The notes: generated by a model not told the origin, from the letters alone. Positions 1-6,223 are shown, counted from the first letter of the stretch. The stretch: 24,419 nt of DNA from Ruminococcaceae bacterium UBA3818 (GCA_002369315.1 DFDW01000013.1:1-24419); one strand, 5' to 3'. Translations and numbers: made by a program.

Positions 1-69
1 GGCCAAAGGGGGCAGACTGTAAATCTGTTGCGTTTCGCTTCGATGGTTCGAATCCATCTTCTCCCACCA
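1..69 (+). tRNA. tRNA-Tyr (GTA), 5'-truncated by the window edge
   Basis: This is the 3' part of a class II tRNA. The anticodon loop at 17-23 carries GTA at 19-21, flanked by a 4-5 bp anticodon stem. A long variable arm follows at about 29-41. The T arm is GATGG (42-46), loop TTCGAAT (47-53), CCATC (54-58). The acceptor 3' strand is 59-65, the discriminator is A66, and CCA is encoded at 67-69. GTA plus a long variable arm indicates tyrosine. Roughly the first 15 nucleotides, including the acceptor 5' strand and the start of the D arm, lie outside the window. Confidence 0.93.
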
Positions 70-70
70 G

Positions 71-106
71 AAATCGCCGATCTTCGACAGAAGATTGGCG
101 ATTTTT
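71..106 (+). terminator. Intrinsic terminator after tRNA-Tyr
   Basis: A 14-bp stem (71-84 with 91-104, one G.T pair) with a short loop is followed by a T run. It begins two bases after the CCA end and is the natural transcription end for the tRNA. Confidence 0.85.
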
Positions 107-118
107 ACTTCTTCGCTA

Positions 119-180
119 TTACCGATTCACTCTTCACGAAATCATACAGGCGATTTTTGAAGGTAATCGTGAATCGGTAA
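119..180. repeat. Long inverted repeat downstream of tRNA-Tyr
   Basis: TTACCGATTCAC (119-130) is perfectly inverted at 169-180. Further complementarity lies inside: CTTCA near 132 with TGAAG near 160. The whole 62 bp could fold into one long imperfect hairpin. It lies between the tRNA terminator and the GNAT promoter, and has no T run, so it is not an obvious terminator. It may be a miniature repeat, a remnant of an insertion, or a protein site. Confidence 0.6.
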
Positions 181-186
181 GGTATA

Positions 187-215
187 TTGCAAATCCAACA
201 TTTCACCTTTATAAT
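187..215 (+). promoter_or_regulatory. Sigma-A type promoter for the GNAT gene
   Basis: TTGCAA (187-192), a 17-bp spacer and a perfect TATAAT (210-215). Transcription would start near 222, giving a leader of about 24 nt before the ATG at 246. Confidence 0.7.
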
Positions 216-245
216 GAAGATATATAAGTCATAGAGGTGTTCATA

Positions 246-683
246 ATGAATGGCTTTTCTATTCGTGAAGCAGTTGAATCCGATGAGAATGCTATTTGTC
301 AGCTCAACTCTACAGAGATGGGGTATCCATTTCCTTTGGATGCGACGATTGGGAATTTAAGCAAACTGCTCAATAATCCCTCCAACAAAATTTTTGTAGC
401 TGTTTTGGATGATTCCGTCGTTGGTTATGTGCACGCAAATGATTATGACCTTTTATATGCACCTCACATGAAAAACATCATGGGTATCGCAGTATCCGGT
501 GAATATAAACGGCAAGGCATTGGAAGAGCGTTGCTGCAACAAATTGAGCATTGGGCCCGTGAAACCGGCGCGTCGGGCATAAGGTTAGTATCCGGCGCAG
601 CCAGAGCAGATGCACACAATTTCTATCGCAGCTGCGGCTTTTCCGGAAATAAAGAGCAGATCAATCTCAAGAAAATGTTCTAG
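246..683 (+). CDS. GNAT family N-acetyltransferase
   Basis: A 145-residue single-domain GNAT enzyme, which transfers an acetyl group from acetyl-CoA to an amine; the substrate cannot be told from sequence. The acetyl-CoA loop is visible as RQGIGRALLQ, in the second half of the protein, preceded by the beta-4 strand (IMGIAVSGEYK) and followed by the C-terminal signature NFYRSCGF. I start at ATG 246 rather than GTG 237 because AGAGG at 233-237 sits 8 nt upstream of 246. A promoter at 187-215 precedes it and a terminator-like hairpin lies at 897-925, so it looks monocistronic. It appears more AT-rich than the genes further right, and its place beside a tRNA fits acquired DNA, though no attachment repeat is seen. 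Confidence 0.88.
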   Translation: MNGFSIREAVESDENAICQLNSTEMGYPFPLDATIGNLSKLLNNPSNKIFVAVLDDSVVGYVHANDYDLLYAPHMKNIMGIAVSGEYKRQGIGRALLQQIEHWARETGASGIRLVSGAARADAHNFYRSCGFSGNKEQINLKKMF

Positions 684-896
684 GTTCCCGAATCATTTTG
701 ATCAACCTTTGTTTTCGGTTTCAAGAGTTCCTAAAGTCCATTAATCCCGCATGTTTTTTGAACTTTCGTTTTCAGATTTTCCTCAAAATTCTTTCGGAAG
801 TTCCTTTTCGTCAACTCTGCCAGTTGAGGCTCTTCTTTTTTGCCGTTCTGTCTCTTGCGTCGGAGATATCTCTTTTTTGCCTTAGACATGATACCG

Positions 897-925
897 CCGG
901 ATGCGATTTGCGTCCGGACTTTTTT
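897..925 (+). terminator. Intrinsic terminator-like hairpin
   Basis: An 8-bp stem (897-904 with 910-917, one T.G pair) with loop GATTT is followed by ACTTTTTTC. It is oriented for plus-strand transcription and probably ends the GNAT transcript. It sits about 210 bp after that stop. The rest of 684-983 is T-rich with no gene I can support. Confidence 0.6.
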
Positions 926-983
926 CTTCCAAACAAACTTCCCGGTTTTCTTTTGTAATCCTTTTGAACGGAGCTGATCTTGC

Positions 984-2102
984 TTGCCAAAAGTGCTCAA
1001 AAGCTGTATCCTCTTTTTTCGCAGAGAGACCGTATTGTGCATATCGGCCCTGCTGGCGCTGGTTTCTGCCTTTTGGGTCCCGCCCGGCCCGGCCTATCTT
1101 TCCTACATCGACTGGGATACCCTTGCGCTTTTGTTCAGCCTGATGGCAGTTATGGCGGGACTTCAGCAGGCGGGCGTATTTGTCTTTTTGGGGAACCAGC
1201 TTCTGAGAAGAACCGGCACCACCCGGAGTATGCTGCTTGTGCTGGTTTTTCTGCCTTTTATCTGCAGCATGGTCATCACAAACGACGTTTCGCTGATCAC
1301 CTTTGTGCCGTTCGGTATCATCGTCCTGCAGATGGCAAAACAGGAACAGCTTTTAGTCCCTCTGGTTGTCATGCAGACGGTTGCCGCTAACCTGGGCAGC
1401 ATGCTTACCCCTATGGGAAATCCTCAAAATCTTTACCTGTACGCAAAATCCGGTATGTCATTCGGCGCATTTTGCGGACTGATGTTGCCTTATGTCCTGC
1501 TGTCCGGTCTGTGCTTGTTTTTGCTGATTCTTTTTCGGAAATCCGCAGCGCTGCCGGTGGTCTCGGTGAAAACCGAGCTGGGCGGGGCACGGGAACTGCT
1601 TTGCTGCGCGGCGGGATTTGCGCTTTGCCTTTTGGGCCTTTTCCGTTTGGTCCCTCCCCTTCTGATCGCAGCATTGGTTTTTCTGTTTCTGCTGGTGGCC
1701 GGCCGCTCTCTGCTGGCCAAAATCGACTATTCCCTTTTGGGGACTTTCTTCTTCTTTTTTATTTTTATCGGCAACATCGGAAATATAGACGCTTTTGCAA
1801 GCTTTCTTTCGTCGGTTATCAGCGGGCGCGTCGCAGCATCGGCGATTTTAACCAGCCAAATTATCAGCAACGTACCTGCCGCCCTTTTGCTTTCCGGGTT
1901 TACCAGTCAGTGGGACGCGCTGATCATCGGCTGCAACCTGGGTGGCCTCGGCACGCTGATTGCCTCTATGGCCAGCCTCATCTCTTACAAGATGGTGGCA
2001 AGAGATGATCCCAGGCAGCGAAAAAAATACATTCTCCAGTTTACATGGTACAACATATGCCTGCTGGGTGTTCTGTTCTTGCTCTGCCTGTTTTTGCAGT
2101 AA
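984..2102 (+). CDS. ArsB/NhaD-superfamily anion or Na+/H+ permease
   Basis: A 372-residue integral membrane protein of about 10 hydrophobic segments in the ion-transporter (SLC13/ArsB/NhaD-like) superfamily. Recognisable marks are the paired half-repeat motifs: TNDVSLITFVPF in the first half with PMGNPQNLYLY shortly after, and ISNVPAALLLSGF near the C-terminus of the second half, followed by a glycine-rich segment. Family members carry arsenite, dicarboxylates or Na+/H+; nothing here picks one, and there is no ars gene beside it. The start is TTG 984, with CGGAG at 969-973 about 10 nt upstream; no better ATG lies nearby. It is somewhat short compared with ArsB (about 430 residues). Two hairpins at 2114-2142 and 2195-2227 follow. 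Confidence 0.82.
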   Translation: MPKVLKSCILFFRRETVLCISALLALVSAFWVPPGPAYLSYIDWDTLALLFSLMAVMAGLQQAGVFVFLGNQLLRRTGTTRSMLLVLVFLPFICSMVITNDVSLITFVPFGIIVLQMAKQEQLLVPLVVMQTVAANLGSMLTPMGNPQNLYLYAKSGMSFGAFCGLMLPYVLLSGLCLFLLILFRKSAALPVVSVKTELGGARELLCCAAGFALCLLGLFRLVPPLLIAALVFLFLLVAGRSLLAKIDYSLLGTFFFFFIFIGNIGNIDAFASFLSSVISGRVAASAILTSQIISNVPAALLLSGFTSQWDALIIGCNLGGLGTLIASMASLISYKMVARDDPRQRKKYILQFTWYNICLLGVLFLLCLFLQ

Positions 2103-2113
2103 CCGGCATGAAC

Positions 2114-2142
2114 GCCGCCCGCTTTGTTAAAAAGTGGGCGGC
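2114..2142 (+). terminator. GC-rich hairpin after the permease
   Basis: A 12-bp stem GCCGCCCGCTTT / AAAGTGGGCGGC (one G.T pair) with loop GTTAA starts 12 nt after the permease stop. The following T run is weak (TGTATTT), so it may end transcription or protect the 3' end. Confidence 0.55.
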
Positions 2143-2194
2143 TGTATTTCCACCCATCTGTTTTGCCCCTCTCAATGGGGCAGAAAAAGAAAAG

Positions 2195-2227
2195 AACGGC
2201 CTGCCGCTTTCCGGTTGGCCGTTTTTA
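2195..2227. terminator. Bidirectional terminator between permease and Xre gene
   Basis: AACGGCC (2195-2201) pairs with GGCCGTT (2217-2223) and is followed by a T run. A-rich sequence on the other side suits the convergent gene. It overlaps the stop codon of the minus-strand regulator. Confidence 0.65.
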
Positions 2228-2446
2228 TTCCAGAGGTTTCTTTTCCGTAATCAGTCCGGCAATGTAATCCAACGAAACATTATAAAATTTCGCCAACGTG
2301 ATCAAATGCCGCAGGGGAATTTCATTTTGCCCTTTTTCATACCGGGAGTAGACCTGCTGCGTTGTTTTCAGTAGCTGCGCAATCTGCGACTGCCGCAAAT
2401 CGTGGTCTTCCCGCAAATCCCTTATGATTTCATAATACGGTTTCAT
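2225..2446 (-). CDS. Small Xre/Cro-type HTH repressor
   Basis: A 73-residue protein that is almost entirely one Xre-family helix-turn-helix: RDLREDHDLRQSQIAQLL (helices 1-2), TTQQVYSRYEKGQNEIP (recognition helix region and the conserved YE-G turn), then LITLAKFYNVSLDYIAGL (helices 4-5). No extra sensor domain is present. I start at ATG 2446, since GGGGGG lies 4 nt upstream; a TTG at 2470 would add eight unlikely residues. Its promoter region contains two 18-bp palindromes 25 bp apart (2494-2536), one lying between the -35 and -10 boxes, so self-repression is likely. The two sites and small size recall phage or mobile-element Cro/CI-like control proteins. Confidence 0.87.
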   Translation of the reverse strand: MKPYYEIIRDLREDHDLRQSQIAQLLKTTQQVYSRYEKGQNEIPLRHLITLAKFYNVSLDYIAGLITEKKPLE

Positions 2447-2489
2447 GTAAGTCCCCCCATTGGGCAGCAACTTCTTCTGAGAGTATTCT

Positions 2490-2536
2490 ATCTTACACTA
2501 GATATGATGTATTGTCATTACACCAAATATGGTGTA
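2490..2536 (-). promoter_or_regulatory. Promoter with twin palindromic operators for the Xre gene
   Basis: Reading minus: ATGACA (-35, 2518-2513), 17-bp spacer, TAAGAT (-10, 2495-2490). Operator 1 at 2494-2511 is TACACTA-GATA-TGATGTA and covers the spacer. Operator 2 at 2519-2536 is TACACCA-AATA-TGGTGTA, a perfect 7-bp inverted repeat with a 4-bp centre, just upstream of the -35. Their centres are 25 bp apart. The likely binder is the Xre protein at 2225-2446. Confidence 0.7.
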
Positions 2537-2554
2537 TGTTGTTATCCGTAGTAT

Positions 2555-2734
2555 TTATTTGCAGTTTTTTACAAAGATTTTTAAAATCGTCTCCACATCT
2601 TGCAACTGTCGCGGCGTTAGGCCCTGCAGAAGATCGCCGATGCTGGCCCGGGCGGAAACATAGTCTTGCGTGTACCGCTTGGCTTTTCTTGCCATTTTGA
2701 TCCGTTGTCCAATCAATTGGATATCATACTCCAT
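2555..2734 (-). pseudogene. Internally deleted Xre-family regulator remnant
   Basis: A 59-residue reading frame with an intact start (ATG 2734, AGGGG about 8 nt upstream). Its N-terminus, IGQRIKMARKAKRYTQDYVS, is a standard Xre helix 1-2. The recognition helix and helices 4-5 are absent, and the sequence passes directly into DLLQGLTPRQLQDVETIL, which resembles the short C-terminal tail after the HTH in many clostridial Xre proteins. An in-frame internal deletion of roughly 50-60 residues explains this best. It cannot bind DNA as a normal HTH. It may be dead, or a small protein that still contacts a partner through its tail. It lies upstream of and in the same direction as the intact Xre gene. 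Confidence 0.6.
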
Positions 2735-2765
2735 AAATCATCCCCTACTTATAGAGTAGTGATTT
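2735..2765. repeat. Interrupted palindrome ahead of the Xre remnant
   Basis: AAATCA (2735-2740) and CTACT (2745-2749) are inverted as AGTAG (2755-2759) and TGATTT (2760-2765), with TATAG in the centre and TCCC bulged on one side. On the minus strand the bulge contains the ribosome binding site of the remnant gene. It may be the old operator of that regulator or an RNA hairpin over its start. Confidence 0.5.
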
Positions 2766-2811
2766 GAATTGGAAAAAAACTATATAAAAACTGGAAAGTA
2801 CTTCTTATAGA

Positions 2812-2840
2812 TTGATTTTTAGACAAGTTCTAATTATAAT
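2812..2840 (+). promoter_or_regulatory. Promoter for the 74-residue protein
   Basis: TTGATT (2812-2817), 17-bp spacer, perfect TATAAT (2835-2840). The start site would be near 2847, about 40 nt before the ATG at 2889. Confidence 0.7.
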
Positions 2841-2888
2841 GAAAGGTAGATAAGTTTCCCTAAGATTCTATCTGTTATGTGAGGTACT

Positions 2889-3113
2889 ATGGACATCTAC
2901 AGTTACTTTGCCAAAAAACTAAAATGTTATGAATCAGATCTTCGGACCAACCCCGAACTGCTCTGGGAAGAGTCTGTCATTCGGGATATTCCGGATGACC
3001 AGTTTTCGCTGGAAACTTGGAACCATTTTTTATCTTATATTTTTTCTTCGCCACTTTCTTTTTCCAGCATCGATCAGGCAAAAGAGTTCCTGATAAAAAA
3101 CAAAGCGCAGTAA
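2889..3113 (+). CDS. Small protein of unknown function
   Basis: A 74-residue protein I do not recognise. It has no signal peptide, membrane segment or cysteine motif. It is moderately charged, with an acidic middle (EESVIRDIPDDQFS) followed by an aromatic stretch (WNHFLSYIF) and a lysine-rich end, and looks like a compact soluble protein. Support for its being real: a strong promoter (2812-2840), GAGGT just before ATG 2889 (spacing is short, about 3 nt), and a textbook terminator 23 bp after the stop. It stands alone, divergent from the Xre remnant, which is a common arrangement for regulator-target pairs in mobile DNA; that link is inference. Confidence 0.62.
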   Translation: MDIYSYFAKKLKCYESDLRTNPELLWEESVIRDIPDDQFSLETWNHFLSYIFSSPLSFSSIDQAKEFLIKNKAQ

Positions 3114-3135
3114 CATGCGCGTTATCATTGTTTTC

Positions 3136-3160
3136 AAGCTGCTTTCGGGCAGCTTTTTTT
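3136..3160 (+). terminator. Intrinsic terminator
   Basis: Stem AAGCTGC (3136-3142) / GCAGCTT (3149-3155), loop TTTCGG, then a T run to 3160. It ends the transcript of the 74-residue protein. Confidence 0.88.
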
Positions 3161-3266
3161 ATTCCTTTTTGCCGCGTCCTTTCCTTTTTTGTCAAAACAG
3201 GGTATACTGTTTTTGTCAGGAATAAATCCAGGCAACTTTTGACAAGAAAAAGAAAATTTTTCCTGC

Positions 3267-3295
3267 CCATACTTGCAGCATTCCTGCGCATACTA
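3267..3295 (+). promoter_or_regulatory. Possible forespore (sigma-G/F-like) promoter for the deacetylase
   Basis: CATACTA at 3289-3295 matches the known sigma-G -10 pattern. CCATA at 3267-3271, 17 bp upstream, is one base from the sigma-G -35 pattern (GHATR). It lies about 50 bp before a PdaA-like gene, a family that Bacillus subtilis expresses in the forespore. No good sigma-A promoter is visible here. This remains a pattern match. Confidence 0.42.
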
Positions 3296-3346
3296 ATGGC
3301 GAAATCCGATTTTTGATTTCATAATAACATTCACGGAGGTTCCATC

Positions 3347-4297
3347 ATGAAAGCAAAGAAAACACTTGCCCTGTCGCTGGCGTTGGCCATGCTTTTGGCT
3401 TTGAGCGGCTGCACCTCCGGCGGAAAATCTTCTTCCGGCCATTCCAGCACCGCTTCTTCCTCTTCGTCGAAGGCCAGCTCTTCTTCCGCCGCATCTTCCT
3501 TTGCCGGTGAAAGCAGCATTCTCAGCGACTTGGAAAGCCGCCTGGAAAGCGGATTGGAAAGTATGGATGAGTCCGCTTCCCCGACTATGAGCACCGATTT
3601 TGCCGAAATCGGTGCTTTGAGCGGAGAAGCGTTGGGATGGGGTCCCGGCGGCCCGGTAGACAGTGAAAACCGGTCCCAAGGGGCAATCGCTTATCAGGAA
3701 AAATACGGGAAATACGACGCTTATTTCATCGCTCCTTCCTCAGAAAAAATCTACCTGACTTTTGACGAGGGGTACGAAAACGGCTATACCGCCGACATTC
3801 TGGATACGCTGAAAGAAAAAGGGGTCCACGCCGTATTTTTTGTCACGCTTCCTTATGCCAAGGAGCAGCCGGAGCTGGTACAGCGCATGATTGAGGAAGG
3901 ACACACGGTCGGCAATCACAGCAACAAACATATCACCTATCCCTCCCTTTCTCTGGAAGAAGCAAAAGAGGATTTAATGAGCTTACACCAGTATATGCTG
4001 GATACTTATCAATATAAAATGACTGTATTCCGCTTTCCGGAGGGGAATTTTTCCGAGCAAACGCTGGCGATGGTGCAAAGCTGCGGCTATAAGTCGCTGT
4101 TCTGGAGTTTCGCCTACAAGGACTGGTATGTCGACCAGCAGCCCGATCCGTCCGACGCGCTGTCTTCCATGCTGAATAAAGCGCATCCCGGCGCGATTTA
4201 TCTGCTGCACGCCGTTTCTTCCACCAACGCACAGGTGCTGGGCGATTTTATTGACGGAATGCGGGAAAAAGGATATGTTTTTTCCGATTTTGCATAA
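3347..4297 (+). CDS. pdaA: PdaA-like polysaccharide deacetylase, predicted lipoprotein
   Basis: A 316-residue NodB-domain deacetylase, closest in pattern to PdaA, which removes acetyl groups from muramic acid during spore-cortex muramic-lactam formation. Residues 1-22 form a lipoprotein signal (lipobox ending LSGC, Cys22). Residues 28-60 are a Ser-rich linker. The catalytic domain spans about 134-313: TFDEG (138-142) with the PdaA-type YENGYT continuation, metal motif NHSNKH (190-195), RFPEGN (229-234) in place of the usual RPPRG, FWSFAYKDW (252-260), and HPGAIYLLH (280-288). The start has GGAGG 8-9 nt upstream. A sigma-G-like promoter lies at 3267-3295. The odd features are the lipid anchor and the altered RPPRG motif, so a vegetative peptidoglycan role is also possible. 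The PdaA type is clear; the symbol is tentative. Confidence 0.82.
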   Translation: MKAKKTLALSLALAMLLALSGCTSGGKSSSGHSSTASSSSSKASSSSAASSFAGESSILSDLESRLESGLESMDESASPTMSTDFAEIGALSGEALGWGPGGPVDSENRSQGAIAYQEKYGKYDAYFIAPSSEKIYLTFDEGYENGYTADILDTLKEKGVHAVFFVTLPYAKEQPELVQRMIEEGHTVGNHSNKHITYPSLSLEEAKEDLMSLHQYMLDTYQYKMTVFRFPEGNFSEQTLAMVQSCGYKSLFWSFAYKDWYVDQQPDPSDALSSMLNKAHPGAIYLLHAVSSTNAQVLGDFIDGMREKGYVFSDFA

Positions 4298-4332
4298 TGC
4301 GGATTTTTGTTTGGTTTATGGCATAGGTATGT

Positions 4333-4360
4333 AACAAACCCTGCGCAGGCGGGGTTTGTT
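4333..4360 (+). terminator. Hairpin after the deacetylase
   Basis: A 12-bp stem AACAAACCCTGC / GCGGGGTTTGTT (one T.G pair), loop GCAG. The T run after it is weak (GTATAGG), so it may be a leaky terminator. Confidence 0.6.
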
Positions 4361-4398
4361 GTATAGGTGTCATAAATCTTGACGAAGGAGTTTTACAT

Positions 4399-4713
4399 AT
4401 GAACTGGATAAATTGGGCCTGGATTGCCGGCGGTTTGCTGGGCAGCCTGGCTGTCGGGATGCTGATTGGACGGATCGTCGCGGGAATCAAATACCCCAAC
4501 CCGGATAAGCCGCATATCTTCACGCCGAAGCAGTCTGCGATTATTCTGGTAAGCGTGCTCGCCGCGGTTGCTTTGATCGTGTTTGCTGTGCTATATCAGC
4601 CCAAACCGAAAGCGAACGATGCCGACCTGCCCTTCGACGGCGAAATGGTTGATTCGATCGACAGCCTGCCCGAGGACGGAACAGATGCGGCAGTCGATGT
4701 GCCGAAGGCATAA
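4399..4713 (+). CDS. Small two-helix membrane protein, unknown function
   Basis: A 104-residue protein with two hydrophobic segments, about residues 6-30 (WAWIAGGLLGSLAVGMLIG) and 46-67 (AIILVSVLAAVALIVFAVLY), joined by a short polar loop rich in Pro and Lys. The C-terminal 35 residues are acidic and soluble. GAAGGAG lies about 9 nt before ATG 4399. I recognise no family. It sits between two lipoprotein genes on the same strand, so an envelope role is plausible but unproven. No separate promoter is seen between it and the deacetylase; it may be read from leakage through the hairpin at 4333-4360. Confidence 0.65.
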   Translation: MNWINWAWIAGGLLGSLAVGMLIGRIVAGIKYPNPDKPHIFTPKQSAIILVSVLAAVALIVFAVLYQPKPKANDADLPFDGEMVDSIDSLPEDGTDAAVDVPKA

Positions 4714-4782
4714 AGCTGCGGCGCGGCAAAGTATGGCGCTCTGCTGACTGCGCAGCATCTCTTTTGCCTGCGAAAAGGCGGC

Positions 4783-4812
4783 TTGACAGTGAAAGCTTTC
4801 CCGCTATATACT
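4783..4812 (+). promoter_or_regulatory. Promoter for the PsbP/DcrB-like lipoprotein
   Basis: Consensus TTGACA (4783-4788), 18-bp spacer, TATACT (4807-4812). The start near 4819 gives a leader of about 50 nt to ATG 4871. Confidence 0.75.
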
Positions 4813-4870
4813 ATTTGTACATCACCGCGTGTTGTCATTTTTGAGATGCGTGAAAGGAAGGAAGCTTTCT

Positions 4871-5443
4871 ATGAAAAAACAACTTTCCCTGCTGCTCGCC
4901 GCAGGATTTATCCTCACTTTGCTGTTGAGTGGCTGCGGTTCCAACCCGGTTGCGGTCGATAAGCCGGAATGGGATACGGTTGCCGACAGTTCCAACGGTT
5001 TTTCCTATGAGGTTCCGGCAGACTGGACGATTACGGAAGACGCTACCGGGCAGGGTTGCGTTATCTATGTCCCTGAAGACGCGGACATTACCTCTGGTTC
5101 TTCCAACGTGAACATTCTGGTCCAAAGTACCGGTCAAAAAGCGGCCAGCGCCAAAGAGATGAAAGCAGCGTTTGAGTCTGATTTGGAAGGGCAGCTTCTC
5201 GCCAATGGGTTTGAAAAAGTTGAAAATTTGAAAATAGATGAGCTGAAAGCACCCATCGGGACCGTATCGGTTGTTTCTTACGACATTTATGTTGGCGGCA
5301 TGAAATTTTCCCAGACGCAGTTTTACCCGCTGATTGACGACTACGTTGTCGTTGTCACCGCTACCGATATCGGCATTTCCACAACCCCTTCTGTGGATGA
5401 GGTCGCGGAATATGTCACTCTTACTCTGAAGAAAGAAGGATAA
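4871..5443 (+). CDS. Lipoprotein with PsbP/DcrB-like domain
   Basis: A 190-residue predicted lipoprotein. The signal runs to Cys22 (LLLSGC lipobox). The mature part has the pattern of PsbP/DcrB-like folds: a first strand with NGFSYEVPADWTI, then alternating strands and one helix (KEMKAAFESDLEGQLL), then paired strands KFSQTQFYPLIDD and YVVVVTAT, ending in a helix (SVDEVAEYVTLTL). This fold is common in small extracytoplasmic lipoproteins of Clostridia with no known reaction. I choose ATG 4871 over 4829 because the signal peptide begins there and a GAAAGGAAGG-like site precedes it. It has its own promoter and ends at a bidirectional terminator, so it is monocistronic. The fold call is from pattern only. 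Confidence 0.75.
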   Translation: MKKQLSLLLAAGFILTLLLSGCGSNPVAVDKPEWDTVADSSNGFSYEVPADWTITEDATGQGCVIYVPEDADITSGSSNVNILVQSTGQKAASAKEMKAAFESDLEGQLLANGFEKVENLKIDELKAPIGTVSVVSYDIYVGGMKFSQTQFYPLIDDYVVVVTATDIGISTTPSVDEVAEYVTLTLKKEG

Positions 5444-5479
5444 TTCTGCCGCCTTTGGCAAAGCGCACAATAGATAACA

Positions 5480-5521
5480 AAAAACACTGTATGCCGGATC
5501 ATCCTGCCGTACAGTGTTTTT
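5480..5521. terminator. Bidirectional terminator
   Basis: AAAAACACTGTA (5480-5491) is perfectly inverted at 5510-5521, with an 18-nt loop. It has an A run on one side and a T run on the other, and lies between convergent genes. Confidence 0.88.
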
Positions 5522-5582
5522 CTTTGCTTGTTCATTTGGGAAAGGAACGAGTTTTACCGGCAGAGCCGGTCCTGACCATTCT

Positions 5583-6140
5583 CTAGAAGGTAAAGTATTC
5601 GTCCAGAATCTTCTGCATGCTGTCGTAATCATTGCAGATTACCAAAATCGCGTAATCACCGGAGGTCAAAACCAACGCGTTTTTGGTGTTCACATCGTTG
5701 TTATTGACCGGATAGAATTCAAACTCCGAAATACGGGCTTGCTTTCTTTCTTCCAGCGTAGCTTTTACGTCTTCTACTTTTCCCTCTTTTGCCTGCACAA
5801 CCAAAACGTCGAACGCATGCACATTGATCATCGACGTTTCGCCCATGTACGTTTCCACATTTTCCATGTCAATCATATACAGGTCTTTCAGCATGTCGTC
5901 GTCAATGGGGGTACGGCTCATTTCGCCATACAGTTCGTCGACCGCTGCAAAAAAGCCCTCTACCGTTTTGCCTTCTTTCATTCCGGCCACAACGGTTTCA
6001 GACTCCACGGCGCTGGATTCTGCCGAAGAACTTACAGCAGATTCCTCCTGCGAGGCCACAGACGAAGAATTGTTGCTGCCGCATCCCGACAACGACGCGA
6101 CCATCAGAGCGGCAAAAATAAATGCAAATATTTTTTTCAT
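5583..6140 (-). CDS. DUF4358 family lipoprotein
   Basis: A 185-residue predicted lipoprotein. The signal ends with lipobox SLSGC (Cys20), and residues 24-48 form a Ser-rich linker. The rest matches the DUF4358 pattern: an amphipathic helix, MLKDLYMIDMENVETYMG, the strand SMINVHAFDVLVVQAKEGK, a helix with VKATLEERKQAR, and the end strand GDYAILVICND. DUF4358 proteins are common in gut Clostridia and have no known function. ATG 6140 is preceded by AAAGGAG. It is downstream of the MATE gene on the same strand (83 bp gap, containing an inverted AGGGTC/GACCCT pair), so partial co-transcription is possible. It ends toward the bidirectional terminator at 5480-5521. Confidence 0.82.
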   Translation of the reverse strand: MKKIFAFIFAALMVASLSGCGSNNSSSVASQEESAVSSSAESSAVESETVVAGMKEGKTVEGFFAAVDELYGEMSRTPIDDDMLKDLYMIDMENVETYMGETSMINVHAFDVLVVQAKEGKVEDVKATLEERKQARISEFEFYPVNNNDVNTKNALVLTSGDYAILVICNDYDSMQKILDEYFTF

Positions 6141-6223
6141 TTTTTATCTCCTTTGTTTTAGGGTCTGCCTTATAAGTGGACCCTTTTGCAGAAATTCATG
6201 CAGCAAAACGAAAAGTTAACAAA

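Noticed and set aside
1..69. tRNA-Tyr 3' end as an attachment site of an integrated element
   Set aside because: No second copy of the tRNA 3' end and no integrase gene is visible in the window.
731..887. Lys/Arg-rich minus-strand ORF (about 52 residues from ATG 887) in the T-rich gap after the GNAT gene
   Set aside because: It has no clear ribosome binding site or promoter, its composition follows from the A/T-rich strand, and I recognise no family. It cannot be excluded as a small basic protein.
3194..3213. Inverted AAAACAG/CTGTTTT around TATACT as promoter or operator
   Set aside because: There is no acceptable -35 at the right distance and no cognate regulator; short AT-rich symmetry is common here.
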